Source: Allacma fusca (taxonomy: Eukaryota; Arthropoda; Collembola; Symphypleona; Sminthuridae). Taken from it: a DNA stretch of 64,000 nucleotides. The translations under genes and the position numbers were made by a program. Positions 54,501-64,000 of the stretch are shown here, piece after piece. Position 1 is the first letter of the stretch. Each line of letters opens with the position of its first letter. The DNA is taken from positions 32,908,250 to 32,972,249 of the forward strand of contig OX359249.1 in assembly GCA_947179485.1 (NCBI GenBank). Direction: 5' to 3'. The notes under the pieces are model-generated. The model was not told the origin of the DNA. It worked only from the letters and a program-made list of their open reading frames with translations, and did no database searches.

Positions 54501-55547
54501 TTTTAATCAGGAAACCGATCAATTGAACTTTGTTCCACTTTTAAACTGAGGAGAGAATATTTTTAGGGGAACAATTACTTGTAAGTAAATTTGTTTTTGG
54601 AGTAAACTGTAAGTACGGGGCAATTAGGAAACCTATTAATACTTGAAGTAACGTCAGCAGCCCAGGGAGCATTTTTCAGGCCACTAATGTATTCAAGATA
54701 ACGGTGGAAATCATGTAAATCAATAAACTGGAAATATATATATAGAGAGAGAAAGAGCATAGTAGACATATGAAAATAAATTAATAATATCATTTTTTCG
54801 TATAAAAAAAGGCCCAAAGATGAATCAAGTCAACTTTTATCAGGTTCTATTAATCATGCATATGTATAACTTGACAGACTAAAGATAATATCGCCATGGG
54901 AAGATCTAAAATGCAAGTTGAGCAAAATGGTCCGAGAGTACCTTGTGAACCTCAAACTGGATTTCATGCTCGATCTTTGCAATTTTTCATATACGTGTAT
55001 ACATGTTAAACTTGCTTTAACTGTGCTCCCATGCATTGCCTGCATACCATGTGACTTTGGAGTACGATGAAGATGCTAGGGCATAAGTGACCATGGGAAT
55101 TATGCAGGTGTAATTACTTTGTTGTAGGCAAACATAAGGAAACACAGGGCTTGATCGTACGTACTTAGTGTGGCGAGTTGTTTGTTTTTTAATATAAACA
55201 TAAAATATGGGCTTTTGTCGCTTAATGAAATTGTGCCAAAATGCCTGTATGACTATAATACAACACAAATGAGCGTGTGTCTCAAGTATGATTTTACTAC
55301 TGCTTATATAGTTGATTGCGGTCCTAAATCCATGCACTTTACCACAAATTATGTACAATTTTTTAATGAAAATTGATGGAAATTGTGGACTAGCGAATAA
55401 TTGCGAGTTGAATTTTCTAAACTATAATTTAAAAATTACAGGACGCTTCATCCCTTCATTCCGAAGAACTACCAAATGCCATACGAAACATTCATGTCTT
55501 CATTGCACAGCTCCAACGAAGATTGCACCGTCTACAAGTGTCTATAA
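51287..55547 (+). CDS. Tyr/Pro-rich single-pass membrane protein with cysteine-bearing tail (four exons)
   Basis: Function is unknown. Seen: exons 51287-51527, 51636-52864, 53015-53145 and 55442-55547 join in frame to 568 residues. Residues 1-21 are a clear signal peptide (hydrophobic LLLIFLSLCLL, then CHG). Residues 22-80 are Ser/Asn/Thr-rich with sequons at N26, N50 and N67. Residues ~144-395 are a Tyr/Pro/Gln/Ala-rich domain with ten YGY motifs, grading into YGSPPSP units. Residues ~397-436 are Gly-rich. A transmembrane helix spans ~441-463, followed by KLAPVLLRR. The tail has C509, C515, C521, C562 and C567 in the order CWERMACEAG ... DCTVYKC. The start ATG is the one directly before the signal peptide. 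Known: arthropod DM4/12 proteins carry a similar Cx(3-5)RxxCE ... C..Y..C pattern. Inferred: a type I membrane protein with an adhesive or cross-linkable ectodomain. Plant extensin-like or silk-like composition could mislead, so family assignment is tentative; existence of the gene is well supported. Confidence 0.85.
51636..52864 (+). CDS. Gene 1 coding exon 2 (YGYP-rich domain, Gly-rich linker, transmembrane helix)
   Basis: The exon encodes residues 81-490 in 1229 bases, by far the longest convincing coding stretch in the window. It ends CTGAAG with donor GTACAC at 52865, on a codon boundary. The sense frame has the YGYP-type repeats. A second frame also stays open for about 260 codons because the repeats are Pro/Gly-codon rich; that frame has no start context or sensible composition. 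Confidence 0.9.
53015..53145 (+). CDS. Gene 1 coding exon 3 (CxxxxxCE cysteine motif)
   Basis: The acceptor TTTCTTAG ends at 53014 after a 150-bp intron. The exon encodes residues 491-533 plus two bases of codon 534, including CWERMACEAG. The donor is CAA|GTAAGA at 53146, close to consensus. If this donor is not used the reading frame meets TAA at once (Lys then stop), so an unspliced form would end at residue 534. Confidence 0.8.
55442..55547 (+). CDS. Gene 1 coding exon 4 (terminal exon, DCTVYKC end)
   Basis: The acceptor AAAATTACAG ends at 55441. The phase matches exon 3 (AA|G, Lys534) and the exon gives 34 more residues before TAA at 55545-55547, followed directly by TAG. The last residues are DCTVYKCL, the paired-cysteine ending expected after the exon 3 motif. 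Intron 3 is 2296 bp. The polypyrimidine tract is weak, so the exon rests mainly on phase and cysteine pattern. Confidence 0.7.
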
Positions 55548-57119
55548 TAGTAATTTATGGGGAAATGAGGTATTTATTTATTTATTGTAGATTTAGTGAC
55601 CAACAGTTGAAAGGTTACCTACTGAGATGAGAGTTTTGACGGTGACTTGATGCATGGTTTGAAAATGTGTTTGATCATTGCGTGAGTATACTAATTGTTA
55701 AAAAATTAGCAAAATGCTCGACTACAATTGTACGAGCTTGTAGTCAAAGGCTCCTTCACTGTATAAACAACTGCGTGAATAGTGGGCAATCAAGTTTTGG
55801 ATAGGTTGGAATCCGGAAAATGAATGCAAGATAAGTTTAATCAAGAGGACTTGACCTATAGTGGTTCTTTTGCTAACTTCCAAGTCACACAAGTTCATAA
55901 CCTTGGTAATCTTGGCCTCCTACTTAAATTTCCGATTGTACTCTATAGAAACATTTTCTGAGCGGGCTTAATGTTGATTATCGTAAATAGTGTTTGGGTA
56001 ATTTTGTTGTTGACTTTTTACAAATAAACAGCTCCTGTGAAAAAAATTACATGCTCATTCATTTGGTTGACACCATCCCTGCTGACACTCTGGCACTTAT
56101 TTTACCTCCTTTCGTGATGAGCTACAAATTACTAAATTCAAAAATTGATGCCCGGAAACGACGTATGTACATCCACAGGCATACTGACTCCTATGAAGAG
56201 GATCTTGCATTATCTTTGTTGTCCATACAAGACTAGGCTTGCAAGTAGACGCTGGGCGAATTTTATCAGGGTATACAGTAGTATTATGGACTTTAGAAAT
56301 AATAATTTCCAAGCACGTTGTAACCTCAGATCTTGGCAGTTACAATGTCATTTGGGAGTTCTATTCATGGGGAAAGTGTGTGGTACAAAGAGCAGGATTC
56401 CCTTTGACTTTGTAAGAACATTTATTATGATAACAAACAAGCAATTAGCTAACCGAATAAGTTTTAAAATCGATTGTAGATGACCAAAAATAAGAGAGGT
56501 TGGAGGATCGGATGCCGAGAACAAATGTACATACAGAGGTGTGGGAAGCTGCTGTAGCCCTTTATTTGTTTACATTTAGCATAACATTTTGATACAATTG
56601 TAAACTTTACTTACCCGGTCAGTACTACTATGGTTAGATACATTACTACATACATCATACTATACCTGTAGGTTGAGTCCTGATTATAAAATACTACAAC
56701 TTGCGTAGAGCATGCAAGTCAGCTAATGTTATAGTAAAAAAAAAATATATATGCACTATTGGGAATGAGCGTTCGAACGCACCAGAGAGACCAGTCAGAA
56801 TAATTCTTCCGGACAGAAAACAAGTCAAGTTGATAGTATGGCAAGGGAGTATACACATTGATACACAATGAATTCTATAAAAGAAAACGCCTACAGCAAG
56901 TCTGACAAGTTCCAAAGAAGTTACAGGGCAACTTACCAACTTTCCTATGTACTGCTATATTTTGTCGCGTAAATATGTGCACAAATACCTCTCTACATAT
57001 ATATGTATACTTACATTGATATAACAATCAGTCTTGAGGCTCTCCTAGTCTTTTCGTATGGTAATCTTGAGTCAGTCAGTGGTAGAAGTTTAGGTAGTAG
57101 AATCCAATGGAAAGGAATA
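55548..57119. other. Intergenic space between the convergent genes
   Basis: It holds the likely 3' UTR of gene 1 and no further convincing gene. Open frames at 55994-56236 and 56145-56483 overlap in different frames and have no recognisable domain or splice context, so I treat them as chance. Confidence 0.6.
56023..56028 (+). terminator. Possible polyadenylation signal of gene 1
   Basis: This is the first AATAAA I found on the + strand after the stop of exon 4, about 480 bases downstream. No AATAAA was seen nearer; a (TATT)n stretch at 55571-55587 is the only other AT-rich feature close by. A variant signal could be used instead. Confidence 0.3.
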
Positions 57120-57125
57120 TTTATT
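57120..57125 (-). terminator. Polyadenylation signal of gene 2
   Basis: AATAAA on the minus strand lies 70 bases after the stop codon, a normal distance for a short 3' UTR. The two convergent genes therefore end about 1.1 to 1.6 kb apart. Confidence 0.6.
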
Positions 57126-57195
57126 TGATTAAATACATGGTTTTCGCCTGGTAGCATGTTGCATTCAGTTACTTTTCTTTCTTCACAATTCCCCC

Positions 57196-57552
57196 TCATT
57201 CTCTGGCATTTCTGGCATTGTTCATCTCCGAGAACCTTTGGATGGCTTGCATAACACTCCTGGCCATCCGTGCCGCATCCTCGGATTTTAATTCGGACAG
57301 TTTTCTCATTGCTCGAGCCTGCAAACCCACGACACCGGGAAACCACATTACTGAGCCGACGGCAACGAGACCCACAGCAACTATAGCCACAAGAGCATCA
57401 GTCCATGTAAAGGAGCTGAGGAAACTGCCTCCTGACGCAGGTGGGGTGCCGGGCTGTTGGGCCTGGTACGTCATTGGATAACCAGCCGACTGGGGCTGCT
57501 GGAGGTTCTGTCCAGGATGAGTTCCACCAGGAAAGTAAACAACTTGGAATAG
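57196..57552 (-). CDS. Gene 2 coding exon 2 (transmembrane helix and tail)
   Basis: It encodes residues 97-214, beginning LFQVVYFPGG after TTCCAG and ending NARE-TGA. The phase fits exon 1 exactly. It holds the sole membrane helix. Confidence 0.85.
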   Translation of the reverse strand, partial: LFQVVYFPGGTHPGQNLQQPQSAGYPMTYQAQQPGTPPASGGSFLSSFTWTDALVAIVAVGLVAVGSVMWFPGVVGLQARAMRKLSELKSEDAARMARSVMQAIQRFSEMNNARNARE

Positions 57553-58013
57553 CTGGAACAAAAGGGGGGACAAAAAATCATTCCATGGATATTAATGAAG
57601 ATATTAGAAAAATAAGATTACTATAATGACATCTAATTGCTCATCGTGCTGTATTCCAAGGAGTGTCTTGAATCCTGTCAGACCAAGTTGTTGTAAATGT
57701 TTGTAACAGCTCACGCTTGTTTGCTGTTGACTATGCTTATGAAAATCAAGCTGGGTCATGCCCGCTGAAACATTCTGATGCCGTTAGTAAACTGGGAATT
57801 GAATGCTAACTGACTATTAAATGGTCGCTTTTCAAGCCCTACTCACACATACAGACCTCGTATATATGCTCTGAAATGTAAGGTTATTAAGTTTTAGGCA
57901 TTCAATCTATCCACTTGAAGACATGGGGGGAGAGAAGTGAAAAGGTAAAGGAAAACTAATGCCTCGGGTATGTGCAGGGAGGTGTGGCAATGGAATGTTT
58001 CTCACACAGGATC

Positions 58014-58051
<38 letters not shown>

Positions 58052-58443
58052 CTGCAATCTACTTTTATTTCTGGTATTGCCAATGCTATTTTTAATCTGT
58101 GCTCTGGTGAAAGTTGTTTTCCCCTCGATTCCAAGATAACAATCTAATAACTTACTTGTTCGTTTCCATTTTGTCCAGGACCTGGTTTGCCTCCTGCAAC
58201 TGGTTGCCCCTGAACTCCATTTACTCCTTGCACTCCACCCAAGGCCTTTTCTGGGCTAGGTGCGTAGACCTGGCTCTCCCTTTCCTCAGCTTGGGCTGTT
58301 GGTGCATTTTGCTGAGCTGGGCTTGGCGGAGCGTTCTTTACAGGACCCGACGGTGCAAGACTTGAGCGGTAGACTGGAGAGACGGGAGGTTGAGCTGCCT
58401 CCGATATTCCCACCAACAGAATAAGCACATAGAGATACTGCAT
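57196..58443 (-). CDS. Small Pro/Gln-rich single-pass membrane protein (two coding exons)
   Basis: Function is unknown. Seen on the minus strand: exon 58443-58156 (residues 1-96, phase 0) and exon 57552-57196 (residues 97-214 and TGA). The donor is CAA|GTAAGT at 58155 and the acceptor TTCCAG ends at 57553, enclosing a 603-bp intron. Residues 1-16 are a signal peptide (YLYVLILLVGISEA). Residues 17-140 are rich in Pro, Gln, Ala and Gly, with VQGVNGVQGQ and a GYPMTYQ patch. One transmembrane helix lies at ~148-168 (DALVAIVAVGLVAVG). A charged, probably helical tail follows (LQARAMRKLSELKSEDAARM). The protein has no cysteine and no N-glycosylation sequon. Its layout mirrors the neighbouring convergent gene: signal, low complexity, one membrane helix, tail. 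Inferred: a distant paralogue or partner of that gene. An unrelated secreted low-complexity protein is the alternative. Confidence 0.85.
58017..58047. repeat. (CT)n microsatellite in gene 2 intron
   Basis: About 15 CT units, which read (GA)n in the transcribed direction. It lies in the coding intron of gene 2, roughly 110 bases after the exon 1 donor. GA runs are binding sites for GAGA-type factors in insects; a role here is speculation. Confidence 0.9.
58156..58443 (-). CDS. Gene 2 coding exon 1 (signal peptide, Pro/Gly-rich)
   Basis: The ATG sits at 58443-58441, ten bases after a good acceptor (TTTCCATTTCCAG, AG at 58455-58454), so this exon starts in the 5' UTR and an upstream non-coding exon must exist. 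It ends with Gln96 on a codon boundary before GTAAGT. Confidence 0.85.
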
Positions 58444-59170
58444 TTTGATGAGTCTGGAAATGGAAAATAATATATATACAAACCCTGAGCTTCCCGTAAT
58501 TCAAATCCCCATTTCTCCATTTGGAAATAAAAGATACGCCATTGTGCGGAATTTGCTTCCAATCAGATTTTTTGTTTCTGTAACGTAACGATCTCATTCT
58601 TTCAGTCTATAGGGCATTGTTTTTCAATGGAGATGTAAATACTCAAGATTGTTTGTAATTTGTAAGACAAAGGGGAATTGTATGTATGTATCCTGACTGG
58701 CTGGCTGGAGCCAAGCTAATATTTCCTCAAGATGATATGTGGAGTTTAATGCTAAATAAAAGACACCTTTCATGACGAACTCTCGTGGTTAAAAGCTTTA
58801 TATATATCCATTGGCTGTGGGTATAGTGTACGGATGATGATATGCAACCTGTATCTGGTATGTGTGCCGTACAACCTCGTTTGTGTAGATAGTGTACTGT
58901 ATCATCTATACCTTATGCTTCACACTCATCAGCTGTGTACCTTGATCATGAAATGTTTCACCTGATTTTTGAGGTGAATGCCAGCTTGACGTCAACTTGA
59001 CAACTAACTCATACAAGTGCAGCTTGCATCAGATTTCTCCAAAACTAGCCTCAAACCACTGCGTCTACTTCCGGCAGTATTTTCTCAATGAGTGGTGAGC
59101 AAACACAATATGCGCTCTGTTCTTCACAATTCCCTCACTCTGACTCATTACATACATTTCCTACGCCGCT

Positions 59171-59193
59171 CCTGCTACTACTACTACTACTAC
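59171..59193. repeat. (CTA)n microsatellite in the gene 2 5' UTR intron
   Basis: About seven CTA/ACT units within the proposed first intron of gene 2. Confidence 0.85.
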
Positions 59194-59991
59194 AACACCA
59201 ACAAACGTTCCGTAGTAGACTCATGAAAGTATCGCATGTATGGTGCAATTACTACAGGTGAGGTGCAAAATGAAGAGGAAACACTTCATTGTGTACTCTA
59301 TACAGCCTGGGAATTTGAAGCGGCAATAAACGAAAACGTGCACTAGTTCCTCATTCATATGCTCTCACTAACCTAATTGATAACAACACTCTGGACGAAT
59401 TGAAACTTTATCAGAAACAAGGATTCCACCTTTTCTGCACGTATAGCCTGGATGTTAATGAACCACACATTCCATCCCTGAACTTTAAGTAATAGCGAAA
59501 TTGTGCATTCCACATTTTTTTTAGGACGCACTCCTCTACCTTTAACAGCTCTCTCCATGATAGTCACAGATGAAGGGCTTTAGAGGGAAAATATCTGACG
59601 TCAGGGCTTGCACTTGACTCAAGTGCATGTTGGCTTCTTGTCAGTCTTGTAAACAACTATCCTTTCAATGATAACATGTCAGAAAAAAGACACTCTTCTA
59701 TTATTCGCATTTTCTACATTACTTCGTGGAAATTTCTGACTCTTCATGTAGATATAATGAATTCGTCATGAAGTGGGAAACAATGGGTATTTAATTTATT
59801 ACGGTAATGATCACTTGTATAAATTATAAATCACTAAAACTTTATTTTTACCGCAAAAGAATAGCTGAAAGTTTAATTAATAAAAAAATTACTCAATACT
59901 CCGAACAATTTACCAAGAGAATTTTCTAGTATGGAATAATAACTAATTATAGATATACATATGAAAAATAAATCTAGCAGATTTTGCTTAC

Positions 59992-60075
59992 CGGCAATTA
60001 AGAATGGTAAGAGAAGGATACGAAGAGTTGTCACAAAACTAAACTTGACGTGTCAATGCTTCACCAAGAAATGAT
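59992..60075 (-). other. Likely 5' UTR exon and start region of gene 2
   Basis: On the minus strand a good donor (CCG|GTAAGC, GT at 59991-59990) would pair with the acceptor at 58454 to make a 1538-bp 5' UTR intron. About 110 bases before the donor is TTTAAAT (60092-60098), a TATA-like box that would place the start near 60070. Both are inferred from motifs; other upstream donors cannot be excluded. Confidence 0.4.
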
Positions 60076-60099
60076 GATGCCCGGAGTGCGTAATTTAAA

Positions 60100-61331
60100 G
60101 CCTCTGTTTAATCAAGAGAATAGTCACGGGACCAAGTCTCAGCTCAGAGATCAGGGTTTTCCCGTGCCTTTGTCTGGGCCAGGTTACTAATTGTGGGAGT
60201 TTGAGAGGTACCTGTGGGTATTTTCATGATCTTTGATTGGCTCCTTTGAGGATCCTTTAAGGGTAGGGTAGGATACTTGTTAAATGGGTTCTTTGTCCGG
60301 AGACAAGGGCGTAAGAAATATCTCTGTCTGACCTCCGAATGTTTTTCATATTGGTTTGGTCCATTTCATGTGGACAGGTGTGTATGGACGTTAATGTAAT
60401 ATGACGGATGTTTCCTTATTGTGGTGGGTTGGTATTTTTTTCGGAGGATTCGGAAAATGCTAAGGACTCATTTAGATACATGTGGAATCATGGAAAGTCC
60501 CAGCATTCTTGGGAGGTTTTTCACTTTTGGAAATGGGAAAAATATTGTTTACTTCTTTTAAAATTGGAACCCGTATTGACTTCCTATTTGAACCCAGATT
60601 CTAAGCTTGGGTCTAATGCTCTTCTCCTGTATTCATTCATAACCTTTTTATTACTTGTCCCATTTCAGGCAGACAGTCATAGGTTTGGAGTCTATTGCTC
60701 ACACAACTGTGAAGTCACTTATAATTCGACCACAGGAGAGGGTAATGCTTAGGTTTTAAAAAATTAAAACTTTGAGTAAGTTCATTGCTGTAGTTCATAC
60801 TCCTCTGGGATAGATACTCAAGTGGCATGAGTTTAGATGCTCAATTAGTCGGATGTAGGTGCTCGTAATTTGGAATTCATTCAAAATCACCAGGTCAGGA
60901 AAGTACTGTGGCACCGGGAAATATTTGTAGTAAAAATGTAACAGGATAATTTACAATGAAATGGAATCCATTTAGTTAAATCATCCATTTAATGAATAGG
61001 TATATACCCCCATTTTTGAATATTCTTACATCTCGACCGCCAATAAAAGAACCGTTTAACGTACCGATTGTAAGTCACTGCTCGAATTTTAACACACAAG
61101 ATGCATAAATAAGTTTTAAGTGTAAAAGTAAGCGAAAAATATTAACACTATTTTTTGAAATTATGATGAGGAAATTTTATGTAGGCATAAAGACGATGAA
61201 TGTCAGAAAGAGAAAAGTGTGCTTGGTTTGTTGTACTGTACAGAACAGAAGGAACATTTCATAAGTAGCTCTCATGGTGAAGCATCTGTATTTTCCTCAC
61301 TTGTTTCACCTGCATGGTACAGACACACACA

Positions 61332-61363
<32 letters not shown>

Positions 61364-64000
61364 TACTCACTCACTCACTCAAGGAATAGGTAGAGATCCC
61401 GTATGAACTGAACGCCAACCCATCCTTTACACTAGTGGTCACCCCCACAAACTTGATCACATACATACGTAATGAGAGAATGTAACGCATTCCGCAAATT
61501 CGTTTTCTTGAAAGCATCCAAAGCAAGTTGCCGAGAAGTGCAAAAAAATCGCCAGGTATAAAATGCCGTTGAGGCCCCAGACTACCACCAGTTTCCTTTT
61601 GGATCGACCAAGTGACACTCGTAGCAATTATTGTGCATTGTTGTAGCAAAGTACCAGTTCTAATTTATTGTGAGAATCGTCAGAAAAGCTTCTAGTAGCG
61701 GTCTTCAATCTATTCAGGTAATGTGACCTTTAAGTGTGCTCTTCTACTTAAGTCACCCATCGTCCTCCGTACTTGCATTCCCGGGGCCTTATAGCGTAGC
61801 GAAGGATCACGGAGAAATTATTATTTCTAATCGTAATAAAAAGGTGACAAGACAAGAAGGAAGAAAAACGTTTTCGGGGCCTGTTAGATTCCACAGAGAT
61901 AACATTTTTTTTTTGTGGGATCTTTTCCTTCTCCGTATTCTTGTTTGTTGTTCAGGCTCACAGTACGAAAGGAAAACAAGTTTTTCTCAGGGGGCTAAGA
62001 ACCCTTCAATGAGACTCCAGCTGAATGGTATCTTCTCAAGGACAAGGTTATACCGTAATCCACATCACTTACCTTACCTATCCCTGTCCCTTGTAAACTT
62101 GTTGATGGCATCATACAGCCGTATCATTCAGTCCTCATCATGGAGTCCTTAGGTAAGGCAGGTATTTCGTCCCTGATCCTGACCACTCTTTTTAAACCTT
62201 CTCTCAAAAAGTACACCTCACTGAAGGCCTCCAGTTCATTTGCCCAGGGTTTGGTATTCCGTACTTAACAAGGTAACTCCGTCTGGTTATCTCCTCTCCT
62301 TCAGTGAGAATTAAGACTTACTATATATGCTTGGCTCTCTCATCATGCGTGCAGTAGAAAGGATACCTTTGATGAGAGCGAGAGAGAGAGAAGGTGCTTA
62401 AAATAGAAAGGTTTTAGTATGCGTCATTGTGTTCACCACTACTCGAAATATCTATCTTTGCCTCAAGGAATCATGATCAGGAAAGCTATGTGAGGGAAAG
62501 CATACAGCATGTCCACTTGTCACCTTCACCTTCTCTCTTGAATTGATATAGTACTTTGTATAGACATTTCACGCAAATTATACTCAAACCCTGTGACTTG
62601 CTATTTCGGGAGTCTGAGGAGCTTTTCATGGTGTCAATTCGTTTCATCAATTATATTTGTTATGGAGACACTTCCCTCTTGAAAACATGCATACAGGGAT
62701 GAAATCCCTATTGTATTACTTCAACATGATTTAGGCGGAGACAATAGGAAAAGCAACTTAGTTTTTCTCAGTATATTATTATTACCCCCATTTATCGAAA
62801 GCCAGTAGTGTTAGCTGACATAATTCCAAGTTTTAGGAAGATAATTTTTGCTGTCTTTGCAGTCTAGGTCAAAGCCATCATGAGCGAAGAAAATATTCAT
62901 GTCTATTTCCTTTTAAAAAGCTGTCAGGAGAGAGATAGGGAAACTTTGCTCGGCTCTGAGACTCCCTCCATTTATGTTTCAACGAGCACAAAAAGTTAGT
63001 ACATACAATTAAGTGATTTTGCCTCAAGTTTCCCGAGGATTGATTTATGAGAATAAAAGTTTTATTTCTCTCGAACTCTCATGCTCTTGTGATGTAAAAT
63101 GGTCTGGTTGATGTAAAGTAAAACGAATCTTTGTGAGGGATTATGTAGGAATATAGGTGCTTCAGAAGGCACTTGTAGATCAAAGCGGAAATGGCTGGTA
63201 AAGCTCGAGGGGCTTGATGGCAATGTACTTACTCGTTTATGCTCAGATTATGGAAAACTATGAGTATGACCCACATAAGTCTGTGTGCATGTCCTTCCTG
63301 CATCCATACCCCGATTCTCTGACACTCAATACACGAATCTGGGAGAATTCATTGCATTATTTTACTACTCTCTCATCACTAAAATTCTTGACTATAAGTA
63401 GGTACCTCAACATCGTCTTGAGCACATACCCCGTCCCCGGTGTTCACATATCATAAACAACATTCTCACATTACGTTAACCGTGTAAGAAGAAGATGATG
63501 GCATAACTTTTGTCAGATCCCTATCATTTTTTTTCTTCTGAAGACATGTTTTTCTGCACTTAGATGCTTCAAGATTTTACCTGAAATTCACGGGCAAACA
63601 ACTGCATTCTTGAGGCCTTAAGGTGTAGCTCTTTGAGGCAGTGAGTTCATGCACATGTACGGTTGTGCACTCAAGTAATACCTCTATGCGCATAACTGAG
63701 CACATGTAGGATGATGAGCATATTCACGCATTAGAGTGAGACCAGGTATAGTCTTAATAAAGTCCTATTACATCAGGTAGACCCGACAGAAAAAAAAAAA
63801 CTTGAAAAAAACAAGGGCTATTGAGATGACCAAACGTAGAGCTATGTAGCTTGTCCGGAAAAAAATCCTATATTGAAGAGATTTTTTTTTTTAACAGAGA
63901 AATAATAATAACAAAAATTCCAGAGATGAACTGGAAGAAGGGGAAATAAATAGTGTCATAAAAATATTTCCGAGGAAAATATATAATTTTATTACATTGT
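60100..64000. other. Region upstream of gene 2, nothing recognised
   Basis: Apart from the AC microsatellite it has only overlapping chance-like frames (for example 60408-60752 and 61736-62152) with no known domain, no signal peptide and no matching splice sites. GAGAGA tracts occur near 62380-62392. Confidence 0.45.
61322..61380. repeat. (AC)n and (TCAC)n microsatellite
   Basis: AC units broken once by AT, followed by four copies of CTCA. Simple sequence with no gene nearby. Confidence 0.95.

Noticed and set aside
57011-57346. Minus-strand frame overlapping the end of gene 2
   Set aside because: It is out of frame with the membrane helix and splice-phased exon, so it is a shadow.
61736-62152. 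138-codon plus-strand open frame
   Set aside because: No domain, no credible start context and composition like translated non-coding DNA.

Overview
The window is eukaryotic nuclear DNA: AT-rich, gene-poor, with spliceosomal introns (GT..AG, 0.1 to 2.3 kb), scattered ACAT, GA and AC microsatellites and old transposon debris. The one long low-complexity secreted protein ends in a cysteine pattern resembling the arthropod DM4/12 family. Together with the gene density and repeat style this suggests an arthropod, possibly a crustacean such as a copepod; the species-level guess is inference only.

Only two genes can be supported, and they lie tail to tail in the right part of the window. Gene 1 (+ strand, 51287-55547, four coding exons, 568 aa) encodes a signal peptide, a short Ser/Asn-rich segment, about 250 residues rich in Tyr-Gly-Tyr-Pro repeats, a Gly-rich linker, one transmembrane helix and a C-terminal tail with five cysteines. 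Gene 2 (- strand, 58443-57196, two coding exons plus a likely 5' UTR exon near 60 kb, 214 aa) has the same plan in small: signal peptide, Pro/Gln/Gly-rich region, one transmembrane helix, short helical tail, but no cysteine at all. They look like distant relatives or partners, perhaps surface or cuticle-associated membrane proteins. Function is unknown.

The left three quarters (1 to about 51 kb) contain no gene I can defend. Their clearest feature is a complete non-autonomous hAT-type foldback transposon at 11973-13612, with an exact 8-bp target duplication, 238-bp inverted termini and an internal minisatellite of thirteen 39-bp units. A degraded Penelope-like retroelement end (GIY-YIG fragment followed by a hairpin) lies at 26755-26952. 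AT-rich stretches at about 23.6-24.0, 27-28.5, 32.7-35.8 and 39 kb hold degenerate dispersed repeats, some in inverted orientation to each other. Perfect small hairpins occur at 6365-6405 and 44792-44830.

Limits: exons were read by eye without transcripts, homology search or repeat masking. Small exons of other genes could be hidden in the large non-coding stretches, and most open frames of 60 to 130 codons are about what chance gives in a sequence of this size and composition.
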